64,000 bases of DNA from Streptomyces chartreusis NRRL 3882 (GTDB lineage: Bacteria; Actinomycetota; Actinomycetes; Streptomycetales; Streptomycetaceae), in contig NZ_LT963352.1 in the NCBI RefSeq assembly GCF_900236475.1, positions 5,316,001 to 5,380,000 of the forward strand, given 5' to 3'. The position numbers and the translations under genes are program-made. Below are positions 51,331 through 58,887 of the stretch, piece after piece (position 1 is the stretch's first letter; the number at the start of each line of letters is the position of its first letter). The notes under the pieces are model-generated. The model did not search any database and had not been told where the DNA came from. It saw only the letters and a list, made by a program, of their open reading frames with translations.

Positions 51331-51476
51331 GGGCCCGAGCCTAGGCGCCCCGGGGCCGGCGAACCTGGTACTGCCGGACCCAGGAAAAGCGCCGCCCTGG
51401 GTACGGCCGCCGAGAGAACCGAGGGTGGTGGACGAGGCCGGGGAGACGCCCCGGCCACCGCCGAGGGGAACACTCC

Positions 51477-52238
51477 ATGCCGTACGAGAACCTGGCCGGC
51501 CGCACCGCCGTCGTCACCGGAGCCGCGAGCGGCATCGGCGAGGCCGTCGCCGTGCTGCTGGCAGCCCAGGGGGCGCGGGTGGCGCTGCTGGCCCGGCGTG
51601 AGGAACGGCTCGCGGCGATCGCCGGGAAGATCCGCGCCGACGGCGGGCAGGCCCTGGCCGTCGTCGCGGACGTCACCGACGAGGCGTCCGTGGCCGGCGC
51701 CTGCGACCGGATCCACACGGAGTACGGGCCCGTCGACCTGGTCGTCAACGCCGCCGGCGTCATGCTGCCGCACCCCGTCGACGCCCGGCGCGGCGACGAG
51801 TGGCAGCGGATGCTCGACACCAACGTCACAGGCGTGCTGCGGATGATCGGCGCCTTCACCGCCGACCTGGTGGGCGCCGCCCAGGACGGCCGTACCGCCG
51901 ACATCGTGAACATCTCGTCCATCGCCGCGCACGTCAGCTTCCCGAACTACGCGGTGTACGGCGCCACCAAGGCGGCCGTCACCCATCTGTCGGAGTCCCT
52001 GCGCGGCGAGTTCGGGCCGCGGGACGTCCGGGTCACCAACATCGAGCCCGGGTTCGTCGAGAGCGAGCTGCGCACGCACATCGCCGACGCGGAACTCTCC
52101 CGGCAGGTGGAGGGCATGCTGGCCGAGGTGGGCGCGCTGTCCGCCGAGGAGCTCGCCGACCTGGTCGCCTACGTGACGAGCCGCCCGCGCCGGGTCAACC
52201 TGCGGCAGATCGTCGCGCTGCCGACCCGGCAGGTCTGA
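51477..52238 (+). CDS. SDR family oxidoreductase
   Basis: A 253-residue classical SDR. Motifs are VTGAASGIGEAVAVLLAAQG for cofactor, NAAGVMLPHPVD, catalytic NISSIAAHVSFPNYAVYGATKAA as Ser/Tyr/Lys, and EPGFVESELRTHI. The ARREERL after the second strand favours NADP(H). GAGGGGAAC precedes ATG 51477. Members with this text (HLSESLRGEFGPRDVRVTNI) are usually annotated as short-chain alcohol or keto reductases; the substrate is unknown. The 147-bp shared promoter with the MmyB-type regulator suggests repression by it until a ligand binds. Confidence 0.9.
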   Translation: MPYENLAGRTAVVTGAASGIGEAVAVLLAAQGARVALLARREERLAAIAGKIRADGGQALAVVADVTDEASVAGACDRIHTEYGPVDLVVNAAGVMLPHPVDARRGDEWQRMLDTNVTGVLRMIGAFTADLVGAAQDGRTADIVNISSIAAHVSFPNYAVYGATKAAVTHLSESLRGEFGPRDVRVTNIEPGFVESELRTHIADAELSRQVEGMLAEVGALSAEELADLVAYVTSRPRRVNLRQIVALPTRQV

Positions 52239-52253
52239 ACGGCGTGCGCCCGC

Positions 52254-52688
52254 TCAGTCCTCCCAGTCGCTGCCCTGGGAGGACTTGCGGCGGCCGCCGA
52301 ACAGGCCCGGGTTGGTGCGCGCGGCCTGCACGACGTTGACGCCGACGATGCCCGCCCAGGCGGCGAGCAGGCCGGGCAGATGGCCCACGCCCCCGCCGAT
52401 CGCGGACAGCGGCACCGCGAGGACCAGGGAGACGATCCCGAAGCCGAAACGCTCCCCCCAGGAGTCCGTGGCCCGCGGCGACCGGGACTCCCGGGCCGTC
52501 TGCATCTGCTGCTCGGCGAGCTGCCGGCGCACCCGGCGCTCCACCGCGCCGTCGATCCGCTGGTCGACCTTCTCCAGGAACGAGTCGACCAGCGCGGACT
52601 CGTACTCCTCGCCCAGCTCCCTGCGCGCGTGCAGGGTGGCGTCGAGTTCCTTCTTCAGGTCGGTGTCCCGCGCGTCCATTCCGGTCAT
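52254..52688 (-). CDS. Small conserved membrane-associated protein
   Basis: A 144-residue protein from ATG 52688 (MTGMDARDTDLKKELDATLH); GTG 52697 is an equally possible start, and neither has a good ribosome site. The first 85 residues are charged coiled coil (ARRELGEEYESALVDSFLEK, then VDQRIDGAVERRVRRQLAEQ). Two adjacent hydrophobic stretches follow (FGFGIVSLVLAVPLSAIGGG and LPGLLAAWAGIVGVNVVQAA), then a basic tail. I recognise it only as a Streptomyces-conserved integral membrane protein; function unknown. Confidence 0.75.
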   Translation of the reverse strand: MTGMDARDTDLKKELDATLHARRELGEEYESALVDSFLEKVDQRIDGAVERRVRRQLAEQQMQTARESRSPRATDSWGERFGFGIVSLVLAVPLSAIGGGVGHLPGLLAAWAGIVGVNVVQAARTNPGLFGGRRKSSQGSDWED

Positions 52689-52818
52689 GTCACTCACGGT
52701 AGAAAGCCGGGGCGCCGACCGCACTGGGGTTAGCCCCCGTGTCGGGGCTGGGGTTCGCGGGCGCGGGGCGGGGCCGGCCCTTCGGTCCCGCTTGCCGGTC
52801 TGCATATGCTCATGCAGA

Positions 52819-52836
52819 ATCCTCAGCTACTGAATA
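52819..52836 (-). promoter_or_regulatory. Candidate RpiR-family operator (autoregulatory copy)
   Basis: Read on the minus strand, TATTCAGTAGCTGAGGAT matches TATTCAGAAGGCCAGGAT of the hutU promoter at 14 of 18 positions. It lies 19 bp before the RpiR start. A second dyad, TGCAT-N6-ATGCA, lies immediately upstream (52801-52816). Confidence 0.6.
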
Positions 52837-52854
52837 GGCGAGGGGGAGCACGTC

Positions 52855-53697
52855 ATGAGCGTGACCGACAGCCCTGCCGCGCGGTTGCAGGCTCTCTTCG
52901 AGGGCCACCGGCTGACGCCGACCCAGCGGCGCATCGCGCACAGCATGGTGCGGCGCGCCGCCGACGTGCCCTTCCTGTCGAGCGTGGAGCTCGCCGAGCT
53001 GGCCGGGGTCAGCCAGCCGTCCGTGACCCGCTTCGCCGTCGCCCTCGGCTTCGACGGCTACCCGGCCCTGCGCCGCCACCTGCGCGAGGTCGCCCCCGCC
53101 GAAACCGCCGCGGACGCCGGGTCCTCCAACGAGTACCAGCAGGCCGTCGAGGCCGAGATCGAGAACCTGCGGCACCTGGCGGAGGCCCTGGCCGACCCCG
53201 GGCCCGTGCAGCGCGCGGGGCGCCTCCTCGCCGCCTCCCGGCCGCTCCCCGTCCTCGGGCTGCGGGCGGCAGCCGCCCAGGCGCACGGCTTCGCCTACTT
53301 CGCCGCCAAGGTCCACCCCGACGTGCGGCTCCTCAACGAGGGCGGCACGATGCTCCACGACCGCATCGACGCCGCCGTCCGGGCCGGTGCGACCGCACTG
53401 CTGTGCTTCGCGCTGCCCCGGCATCCCCGCGAGGTCGTCGACACCCTCGACTACGCCAGACAGGCCGGGCTGACCGTCGTCACGGTCGCCGACTCCGCCT
53501 TCGCACCGGTGGCCAAGGTGTCCGACCTGCTGCTCCCCGCCGCCGTCGGCACCGGCCTCGCCTTCGACACGGCCTGCGCCCCGATGCTGCTCGGCCGGGT
53601 CCTGCTGGAGGCGATGTGCGACGACCTGCCCCAGGCCCAGTCCCGCCTGGAGGAGTTCGACGTGAAGGCCGCGGCGCGGGGGCTGTTCGTCGACTGA
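52855..53697 (+). CDS. MurR/RpiR family transcriptional regulator
   Basis: A 280-residue regulator. The N-terminal HTH_6 (about 1-77) has LTPTQRRIAHSMVRRAADVP, SSVELAELAGVSQPSVTRFA and VALGFDGYPALRRHL. The C-terminal SIS sugar/phosphate-sensing domain (about 105-260) has RLLAASRPLPVLGLRAAAAQ, AGATALLCFALPRHPREVVD and TVVTVADSAFAPVAKVSDLL. RpiR proteins usually sense phosphosugars, but some control amino-acid catabolism. The shared operator-like motif in its own and the hutU promoters makes it the best candidate regulator of the hut operon. ATG 52855 follows GAGGGGG. Confidence 0.9.
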   Translation: MSVTDSPAARLQALFEGHRLTPTQRRIAHSMVRRAADVPFLSSVELAELAGVSQPSVTRFAVALGFDGYPALRRHLREVAPAETAADAGSSNEYQQAVEAEIENLRHLAEALADPGPVQRAGRLLAASRPLPVLGLRAAAAQAHGFAYFAAKVHPDVRLLNEGGTMLHDRIDAAVRAGATALLCFALPRHPREVVDTLDYARQAGLTVVTVADSAFAPVAKVSDLLLPAAVGTGLAFDTACAPMLLGRVLLEAMCDDLPQAQSRLEEFDVKAAARGLFVD

Positions 53698-53799
53698 CGG
53701 CACGGGCACCGCATTCTCAGACTCGTCTCACGTTGTGTCGCTAATGTGCCTCTCCTGAAACGCCCTTCAGACGCTTCGGAGACCGAACGGAGGCTGAAC

Positions 53800-54384
53800 G
53801 TGACGCGCGGAGGACAAGGGCTGGCTCGGGTGGCCGTCGTCGTACGGGCGGGGGCGTCCCCGCTATGGTGGCTGGGTGTGTTCGCGGCGGGCATCGGCCT
53901 GCTGCACCCGGGACTGACGGGCCGCCGCATCGGCGTCCTGGCCGGGGCGGCACTGTTCGTCCTGGCGACGGCCGCGGTGGCCTACGGACGCCGCAAGCGC
54001 TACGTCGCCCTCGCCGCCTCCGCGGCCCGCGCCGGTAAACACGACGTCCTCCAGGACCGCGCGGTCACGACCCGCAACTGGCGCCGCGCCCACCGCTGGT
54101 GGCTCCTCCTCGCCTTCCTCGCCGCCCTGGGCAGCGCCTTCGCCGTGCCCGCCGCGGCCGGTCTGCTCCTGGCCGGCTGCGGCGCGGGCCTGTGGCTGAA
54201 GGCCGCGTGGCTCGGCCGCCGCGAGCGTGCGGACGAGGTGCTGCTGTGGGTGCGGGTGGACTGGCTGCGCCACGGCGCGGGCGGCCCAGCGGGCAAGCCG
54301 GTCAAGGGCTACCGCAGCACGGGCATCGCGGCCGGTGACGCGGCTCCCGGCGGGGCGCGAAGGAAAACGCCGGCGCTCGTGTGA
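53800..54384 (+). CDS. Integral membrane hypothetical protein
   Basis: A 194-residue protein. GTG 53800 follows CGGAGG with ideal spacing. Four hydrophobic segments are seen: PLWWLGVFAAGIGLLHPG, IGVLAGAALFVLATAAVAYG, WWLLLAFLAALGSAFAVPAA and AGLLLAGCGAGLWLKAAWLG, followed by a cytoplasmic basic tail. No catalytic motif or named domain is recognised. It lies between the RpiR gene and the convergent PLP decarboxylase, 102 bp after the former, and may be co-transcribed with it. Confidence 0.75.
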   Translation: MTRGGQGLARVAVVVRAGASPLWWLGVFAAGIGLLHPGLTGRRIGVLAGAALFVLATAAVAYGRRKRYVALAASAARAGKHDVLQDRAVTTRNWRRAHRWWLLLAFLAALGSAFAVPAAAGLLLAGCGAGLWLKAAWLGRRERADEVLLWVRVDWLRHGAGGPAGKPVKGYRSTGIAAGDAAPGGARRKTPALV

Positions 54385-54481
54385 TCGGGCAGGGGGAGAC
54401 CGGCCCCGGGGCGCGGACCGCTTTCGACGTGTGGCTACGCCGCGTGGGCGCGACCAGCCGCGATGAACCGGCAGCCGGGGG

Positions 54482-55873
54482 CTACGAGAACCCCCACGGC
54501 GCCCGGCCGCCCAGCAGCGCAGCGACATGCGCCCCTCCGGACTCCGCCACCACCTCCTCGACCGTCTGCGCCTCCCGCACCACCGCGAAGGCGACACCGC
54601 CCTCCCGGCCCGGGCCGAAGCCGTACACCCCGGGCCGGACCAGCGAGTTGTACGCATAGTGGTGCGCGAAGTAGTACGCCCCGGTGTCCAGCGCCGCCGC
54701 GAAGTCCCCCTGCTCCAGCAACGGCAGCGCACACCCCTCGGCCAGCAGGTCGCCCGAGAAGCACGCCGGTCCGGCCACGTCCTGCACCACGGCCGGACCC
54801 TCCTTCGGGCGCCCCTCGGAGTCGTACCCGGCGATCCTCAGCGGCCAGGCCCCCGGCGCGTACACCGTCCGCGTCGCGACCTGCACGCCCGCGTGCGTGA
54901 CCGCCACCGGCCGGCCGCCCGCGCTCTTGGCGTACTCGACCCGCGCCACGACCGTCCCGTGCTTCGCCAGCAGTGACCGTCCGAACTCCGTCACCAGCCC
55001 GTACCGCCCGTCGAACAGCCCGGGCACCTCCTCGGCCAGCATCCGCGCGTACTGCGCGTACGTCGGCGTCGTCGCGTCCGACGCGAAGTTCACCGGCAGC
55101 CCGCCGCCGATGTCGAGCGTGTCGATCTGCCGCCGCCCGGCCCGCCGGTTGATCTCCTCCGCCAGCTCGTACGTCTCCGCCACGCCCCGGGCCATCAGGG
55201 ACAGCGGGACCCCCTGGGACCCGGTGTGCGCGTGCAGCCGGGTCAGCCACGGCCGGTCCAGATACGCCCGCACGACCCACTCCCGGGCACCCTCGTCGCG
55301 CAGCGCCACCCCGAACTTCGACGTCGCCGTGGCCGTGGACGTCGCCTCGATGGAACCCCCGCCGATCTGCGGGTTCACCCGTAGGCCGAGCGGGGAGCGG
55401 CCGGCGCCGGACTTCATCAGGCCGTCGATGCGCTCCAGCTCCTGCGGATTGTCCGCGTTGACGGCGATGCCCAGCGCCAGCGCCTCGCGCAGCTCCCCGG
55501 GCGTCTTGGCCGGCGAGTCCAGCACCGTCATCTCCGGGCCCAGCCCCGCCGCCCGCGCCAGCGCCAGCTCGCCCGGGCTCGCCACCTCCGCCCCGACGCC
55601 CTCCTCGCGCAGCAGCCGCAGCACCGGCACCAGCGGGGTCGCCTTCACCGCGAAGGCGTGCAGCACGGGCGTGCCCGGCGCGACGACCGCGTCGAACGCG
55701 GCCCGCAGCTCCGCAGCCGACTCCCGGATGCCGGTGACGTCCAGCAGCCCGACGATGGGGCTGTCGGGCCCGAGCAGCCCCTGCTCCACGGCGGCCCGTA
55801 CCGCCTCGTCCCGCCGGGCCGCGCGCCCGGCGCCGGAGTCGCGTGCCTCTGCCGCCTCGATGTGTGCGCCCAT
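54482..55873 (-). CDS. Fold-III PLP decarboxylase (diaminopimelate/ornithine decarboxylase-like)
   Basis: A 463-residue protein starting ATG 55873 (MGAHIEAAEARDSGAGRAAR); the frame is open far beyond, but that is antisense to hutU. The alanine-racemase-like barrel carries the PLP lysine in LHAFAVKATPLVPVLRLLRE, then VNADNPQELERIDG, ARLHAHTGSQG-type His (LTRLHAHTGSQGVPLSLM), the Gly-rich phosphate loop DTLDIGGGLPVNFASDA and TEFGRSLLAKHG. The substrate cysteine loop is GPACFSGDLLAEG, where DAP decarboxylases have CESGD, and GAYYFAHHYAYNSLVRPGVY replaces the usual Tyr loop. The substrate is therefore uncertain, and lysA is normally elsewhere. It is divergent from the hut operon. Confidence 0.82.
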   Translation of the reverse strand: MGAHIEAAEARDSGAGRAARRDEAVRAAVEQGLLGPDSPIVGLLDVTGIRESAAELRAAFDAVVAPGTPVLHAFAVKATPLVPVLRLLREEGVGAEVASPGELALARAAGLGPEMTVLDSPAKTPGELREALALGIAVNADNPQELERIDGLMKSGAGRSPLGLRVNPQIGGGSIEATSTATATSKFGVALRDEGAREWVVRAYLDRPWLTRLHAHTGSQGVPLSLMARGVAETYELAEEINRRAGRRQIDTLDIGGGLPVNFASDATTPTYAQYARMLAEEVPGLFDGRYGLVTEFGRSLLAKHGTVVARVEYAKSAGGRPVAVTHAGVQVATRTVYAPGAWPLRIAGYDSEGRPKEGPAVVQDVAGPACFSGDLLAEGCALPLLEQGDFAAALDTGAYYFAHHYAYNSLVRPGVYGFGPGREGGVAFAVVREAQTVEEVVAESGGAHVAALLGGRAPWGFS

Positions 55874-55932
55874 GCATCCAGCCAAACATCCACGGCACCG
55901 CCGCGCCGACCCCCGGACGTATTGACTAGCTC

Positions 55933-55957
55933 TATTCAGAAGGCCAGGATGTGAATA
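55933..55957 (+). promoter_or_regulatory. hutU promoter operator: TATTCA-N13-TGAATA dyad
   Basis: The dyad arms are 55933-55938 and 55952-55957. A -35 TTGACT (55922-55927) and a CAGGAT -10-like box (55945-55950) place the dyad over the spacer and -10, as expected for repression. Its left 18 bp recur upstream of the RpiR gene. Confidence 0.65.
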
Positions 55958-56008
55958 ACCGCAGCAACAACCCGCCGGGAGCACCACGCACCCACCAGGA
56001 GGCAGACC

Positions 56009-57673
56009 ATGTCGGGACCCCGCCCTGTCCGAGCGCCGCGCGGCACGGCACCGAGCGCCCTGGGATGGCAGCAGGAAGCCGCCCTGCGGATGCTGCAGAA
56101 CAACCTCGACCCGGAGGTCGCCGAGCACCCCGACAAGCTCGTCGTCTACGGCGGCACCGGCAAGGCGGCGCGTGACTGGCGCTCCTTCGACGCGATGGTG
56201 CGCACGCTCAAGGGGCTGAAGCAGGACGAGACCATGCTGGTCCAGTCCGGCCGGCCCGTCGGCGTCATGCAGACCCACGAGTGGGCCCCGCGCGTCCTCA
56301 TCGCCAACTCCAACCTCGTCGGCGACTGGGCGAACTGGGAGGAGTTCCGTCGCCTGGAGGCCCTCGGCCTGACCATGTACGGGCAGATGACGGCCGGCTC
56401 CTGGATCTACATCGGCACCCAGGGCATCCTCCAGGGCACGTACGAGACCTTCTCCGCCGTCGCCGCGAAGAGGTTCGGCGGCAGCCTCGCCGGGACGATC
56501 ACGCTGACCGCCGGCCTCGGCGGGATGGGCGGCGCCCAGCCGCTCGCCGTGACGATGAACGACGGTGTGGCGATCTGCATCGACTGCGACCCGCGTGCGA
56601 TCGAGCGGCGCATCGAGCACCGGTACCTGGACGTGCGGGCCGACTCCCTGGACCACGCGCTGCGGCTCGCCGTTCAGGCCCGTGACGCCCGCCGCCCGCT
56701 GTCCATCGGTGTCCTCGGCAACGCCGCCGAGCTGGTGCCGCAGCTGCTCGCCATGGGCGCGCCGATCGACGTCGTCACCGACCAGACCTCCGCCCACGAC
56801 CCGCTGGCCTATCTGCCCCTCGGCACCGCCTTCGAGGACATGGCCGACGCCGCCGCCAAGGACCCGGCCGGCTTCACCACCCGGGCCCGGGAGTCCATGG
56901 CCCGGCACGTCGAGGCCATGGTCGGCTTCATGGACGCCGGCGCGGAGGTCTTCGACTACGGCAACTCCATCCGCGGCGAGGCGCAACTGGCCGGATACGA
57001 CCGGGCCTTCGCCTTCCCCGGCTTCGTCCCCGCCTACATCCGCCCGCTGTTCTGCGAAGGCAAGGGCCCCTTCCGCTGGGCAGCCCTGTCCGGCGAGGCC
57101 TCCGACATCGCGAAGACCGACAGGGCGATCCTCGACCTCTTCCCGGAGAACGAGTCCCTGGCCCGCTGGATCCGCATGGCGGGGGAACGGGTCCACTTCC
57201 AGGGCCTGCCCGCCCGTATCTGCTGGCTCGGATACGGCGAGCGGGACAAGGCCGGTGAGCGGTTCAACGACATGGTCGCGAGCGGGGAACTGGCCGCGCC
57301 GGTCGTCATCGGCCGCGACCATCTCGACTGCGGCTCCGTCGCGTCGCCCTACCGGGAGACCGAGGCCATGCTCGACGGGTCCGACGCGATCGCCGACTGG
57401 CCGCTGCTGAACGCGATGGTGAACGTGGCCTCGGGGGCGTCCTGGGTGTCCCTGCACCACGGGGGCGGGGTCGGCATGGGCCGGTCGATCCACGCCGGGC
57501 AGGTGACGGTGGCGGACGGCACGAAGCTCGCCGGCGAGAAGATCCGGCGGGTCCTGACCAACGACCCGGGCATGGGCGTCATCCGGCACGTCGACGCCGG
57601 GTACGACATCGCGGAGTCGGTCGCCGAGGAGCGCGGCGTGCGGGTGCCGATGCGCGAGGGTGACGGCGCGTGA
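56009..57673 (+). CDS. hutU: Urocanate hydratase
   Basis: A 554-residue enzyme converting urocanate to 4-imidazolone-5-propionate with tightly bound NAD+, the second step of histidine catabolism. Text such as YGGTGKAARDWRSFDAMVRT, PVGVMQTHEWAPRVLIANSN, MTAGSWIYIGTQGILQGTYE, ITLTAGLGGMGGAQPLAVTM, and PLYNWASGH-equivalent WVSLHHGGGVGMGRSIHAGQ spans the urocanase fold; catalytic-centre cysteine is in FPGFVPAYIRPLFCEGKGPF. ATG 56009 follows CAGGAGG. It is the first gene of the hut operon, and its stop overlaps the next start as GTGA. Confidence 0.97.
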   Translation: MSGPRPVRAPRGTAPSALGWQQEAALRMLQNNLDPEVAEHPDKLVVYGGTGKAARDWRSFDAMVRTLKGLKQDETMLVQSGRPVGVMQTHEWAPRVLIANSNLVGDWANWEEFRRLEALGLTMYGQMTAGSWIYIGTQGILQGTYETFSAVAAKRFGGSLAGTITLTAGLGGMGGAQPLAVTMNDGVAICIDCDPRAIERRIEHRYLDVRADSLDHALRLAVQARDARRPLSIGVLGNAAELVPQLLAMGAPIDVVTDQTSAHDPLAYLPLGTAFEDMADAAAKDPAGFTTRARESMARHVEAMVGFMDAGAEVFDYGNSIRGEAQLAGYDRAFAFPGFVPAYIRPLFCEGKGPFRWAALSGEASDIAKTDRAILDLFPENESLARWIRMAGERVHFQGLPARICWLGYGERDKAGERFNDMVASGELAAPVVIGRDHLDCGSVASPYRETEAMLDGSDAIADWPLLNAMVNVASGASWVSLHHGGGVGMGRSIHAGQVTVADGTKLAGEKIRRVLTNDPGMGVIRHVDAGYDIAESVAEERGVRVPMREGDGA

Positions 57674-58887
57674 GCTTCCACAGCATGTGGGCGGAGCTGC
57701 TGCCGGTCGGCCGCAGCTCCGCCTCCGGCGGCTACCGCCGCTTCGCCTGGACGGACGCGGACGCCGAGTGCCGGACCTGGTTCGAGGCGCAGGCCCGGGC
57801 CCGCGGACTCGGCTACGAGGTCGACCGGAACGGCAACCAGTGGGCCTGGCTCGGTGACCCCGCCGTCGGGGACGCCGTCGTCACCGGGTCGCATCTGGAC
57901 TCCGTGCCGGACGGCGGGGCCTTCGACGGCCCCCTCGGAGTCGTGTCCGCCTTCGCCGCCCTGGACGAACTGCGCGGCCGGGACGCGCGGTTCACCCGGC
58001 CCCTCGGCATCGTGAACTTCGGTGACGAGGAGGGCGCCCGCTTCGGGCTCGCCTGCGTCGGGTCCCGGCTCACCGCCGGGCAGCTCACCCGCGAGCAGGC
58101 GCACCGGCTCACCGACGGCGACGGCGTGACGCTGCCGCGTGCGATGGAGGCCGCCGGATACGACCCGGACACCATCGGCCCCGACCCGGAACGGCTGGCC
58201 CGCATCGGTGCCTTCGTCGAACTGCACGTCGAGCAGGGCCGGGCCCTCGACCTGTCCGGCGACCGGGTCGGCATCGCCAGCGCGATCTGGCCGCACGGCC
58301 GGTGGCGGTTCGACTTCCGGGGCGAGGCCAACCACGCCGGCACCACCCGGCTCGCCGACCGGCGCGACCCCATGCTGTCCTACGCCGAGACCGTCCTCGC
58401 CGCCCGCCGCGAGGCCGAACTCGCCGGTGCCGTCGCCACCTTCGGCAAGATCGCCGTCGAGCCGAACGGCGTCAACGCCATCCCCTCCCTGGTGCGCGGC
58501 TGGCTCGACTCCCGCGCCGCCGACCAGGACAGCCTGGACGCGGTGGTCGCCGGCGTCGAGAAGGCGGCCGGGGAGTACGCCGCCGCCCACGGTGTCGATC
58601 TCGCCGTCGTGCGTGAGTCGTTCACCCCCGTCGTCGAGTTCGACCACGCCCTGCGCGACGAACTCGCCCGCATCCTCGGCCAGGACACCGGCCTCAAGGT
58701 CCCCGTCCTCGGCACCGGCGCCGGACACGACGCCGGGATCCTGTCCGGGAGCATCCCGACCGCCATGCTGTTCGTGCGCAACCCCACCGGCGTCTCCCAC
58801 TCACCGGCCGAGTCCGCCACCGAGGACGACTGCGTGGCCGGGGTACTCGCACTCGCCGACGTACTGGAAGGACTGGCGTGCAGGTGA
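57670..58887 (+). CDS. M20-family amidohydrolase (allantoate amidohydrolase/hydantoinase-carbamoylase type)
   Basis: A 405-residue binuclear-metal hydrolase. Metal ligands are in TGSHLDSVPDGGAFDGPLGV (His, then Asp), NFGDEEGARFG (Glu-Glu) and ELHVEQGRALDLSGD (His). The dimerisation/satellite domain starts RFDFRGEANHAGTTRLADRR, and the last ligand is in NPTGVSHSPAESATEDDCVA. The family cleaves N-carbamoyl or ureido groups from amino acids. Set between hutU and hutF with overlapping ends and no hutG, it may deformylate N-formylglutamate; that is inference. GTG 57670 overlaps the hutU stop. Confidence 0.88.
   Translation: MSFHSMWAELLPVGRSSASGGYRRFAWTDADAECRTWFEAQARARGLGYEVDRNGNQWAWLGDPAVGDAVVTGSHLDSVPDGGAFDGPLGVVSAFAALDELRGRDARFTRPLGIVNFGDEEGARFGLACVGSRLTAGQLTREQAHRLTDGDGVTLPRAMEAAGYDPDTIGPDPERLARIGAFVELHVEQGRALDLSGDRVGIASAIWPHGRWRFDFRGEANHAGTTRLADRRDPMLSYAETVLAARREAELAGAVATFGKIAVEPNGVNAIPSLVRGWLDSRAADQDSLDAVVAGVEKAAGEYAAAHGVDLAVVRESFTPVVEFDHALRDELARILGQDTGLKVPVLGTGAGHDAGILSGSIPTAMLFVRNPTGVSHSPAESATEDDCVAGVLALADVLEGLACR

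Noticed and set aside
54482..57589. A 1035-residue fusion of the PLP decarboxylase with upstream sequence
   Set aside because: The extension is antisense to hutU; the decarboxylase begins properly at 55873.
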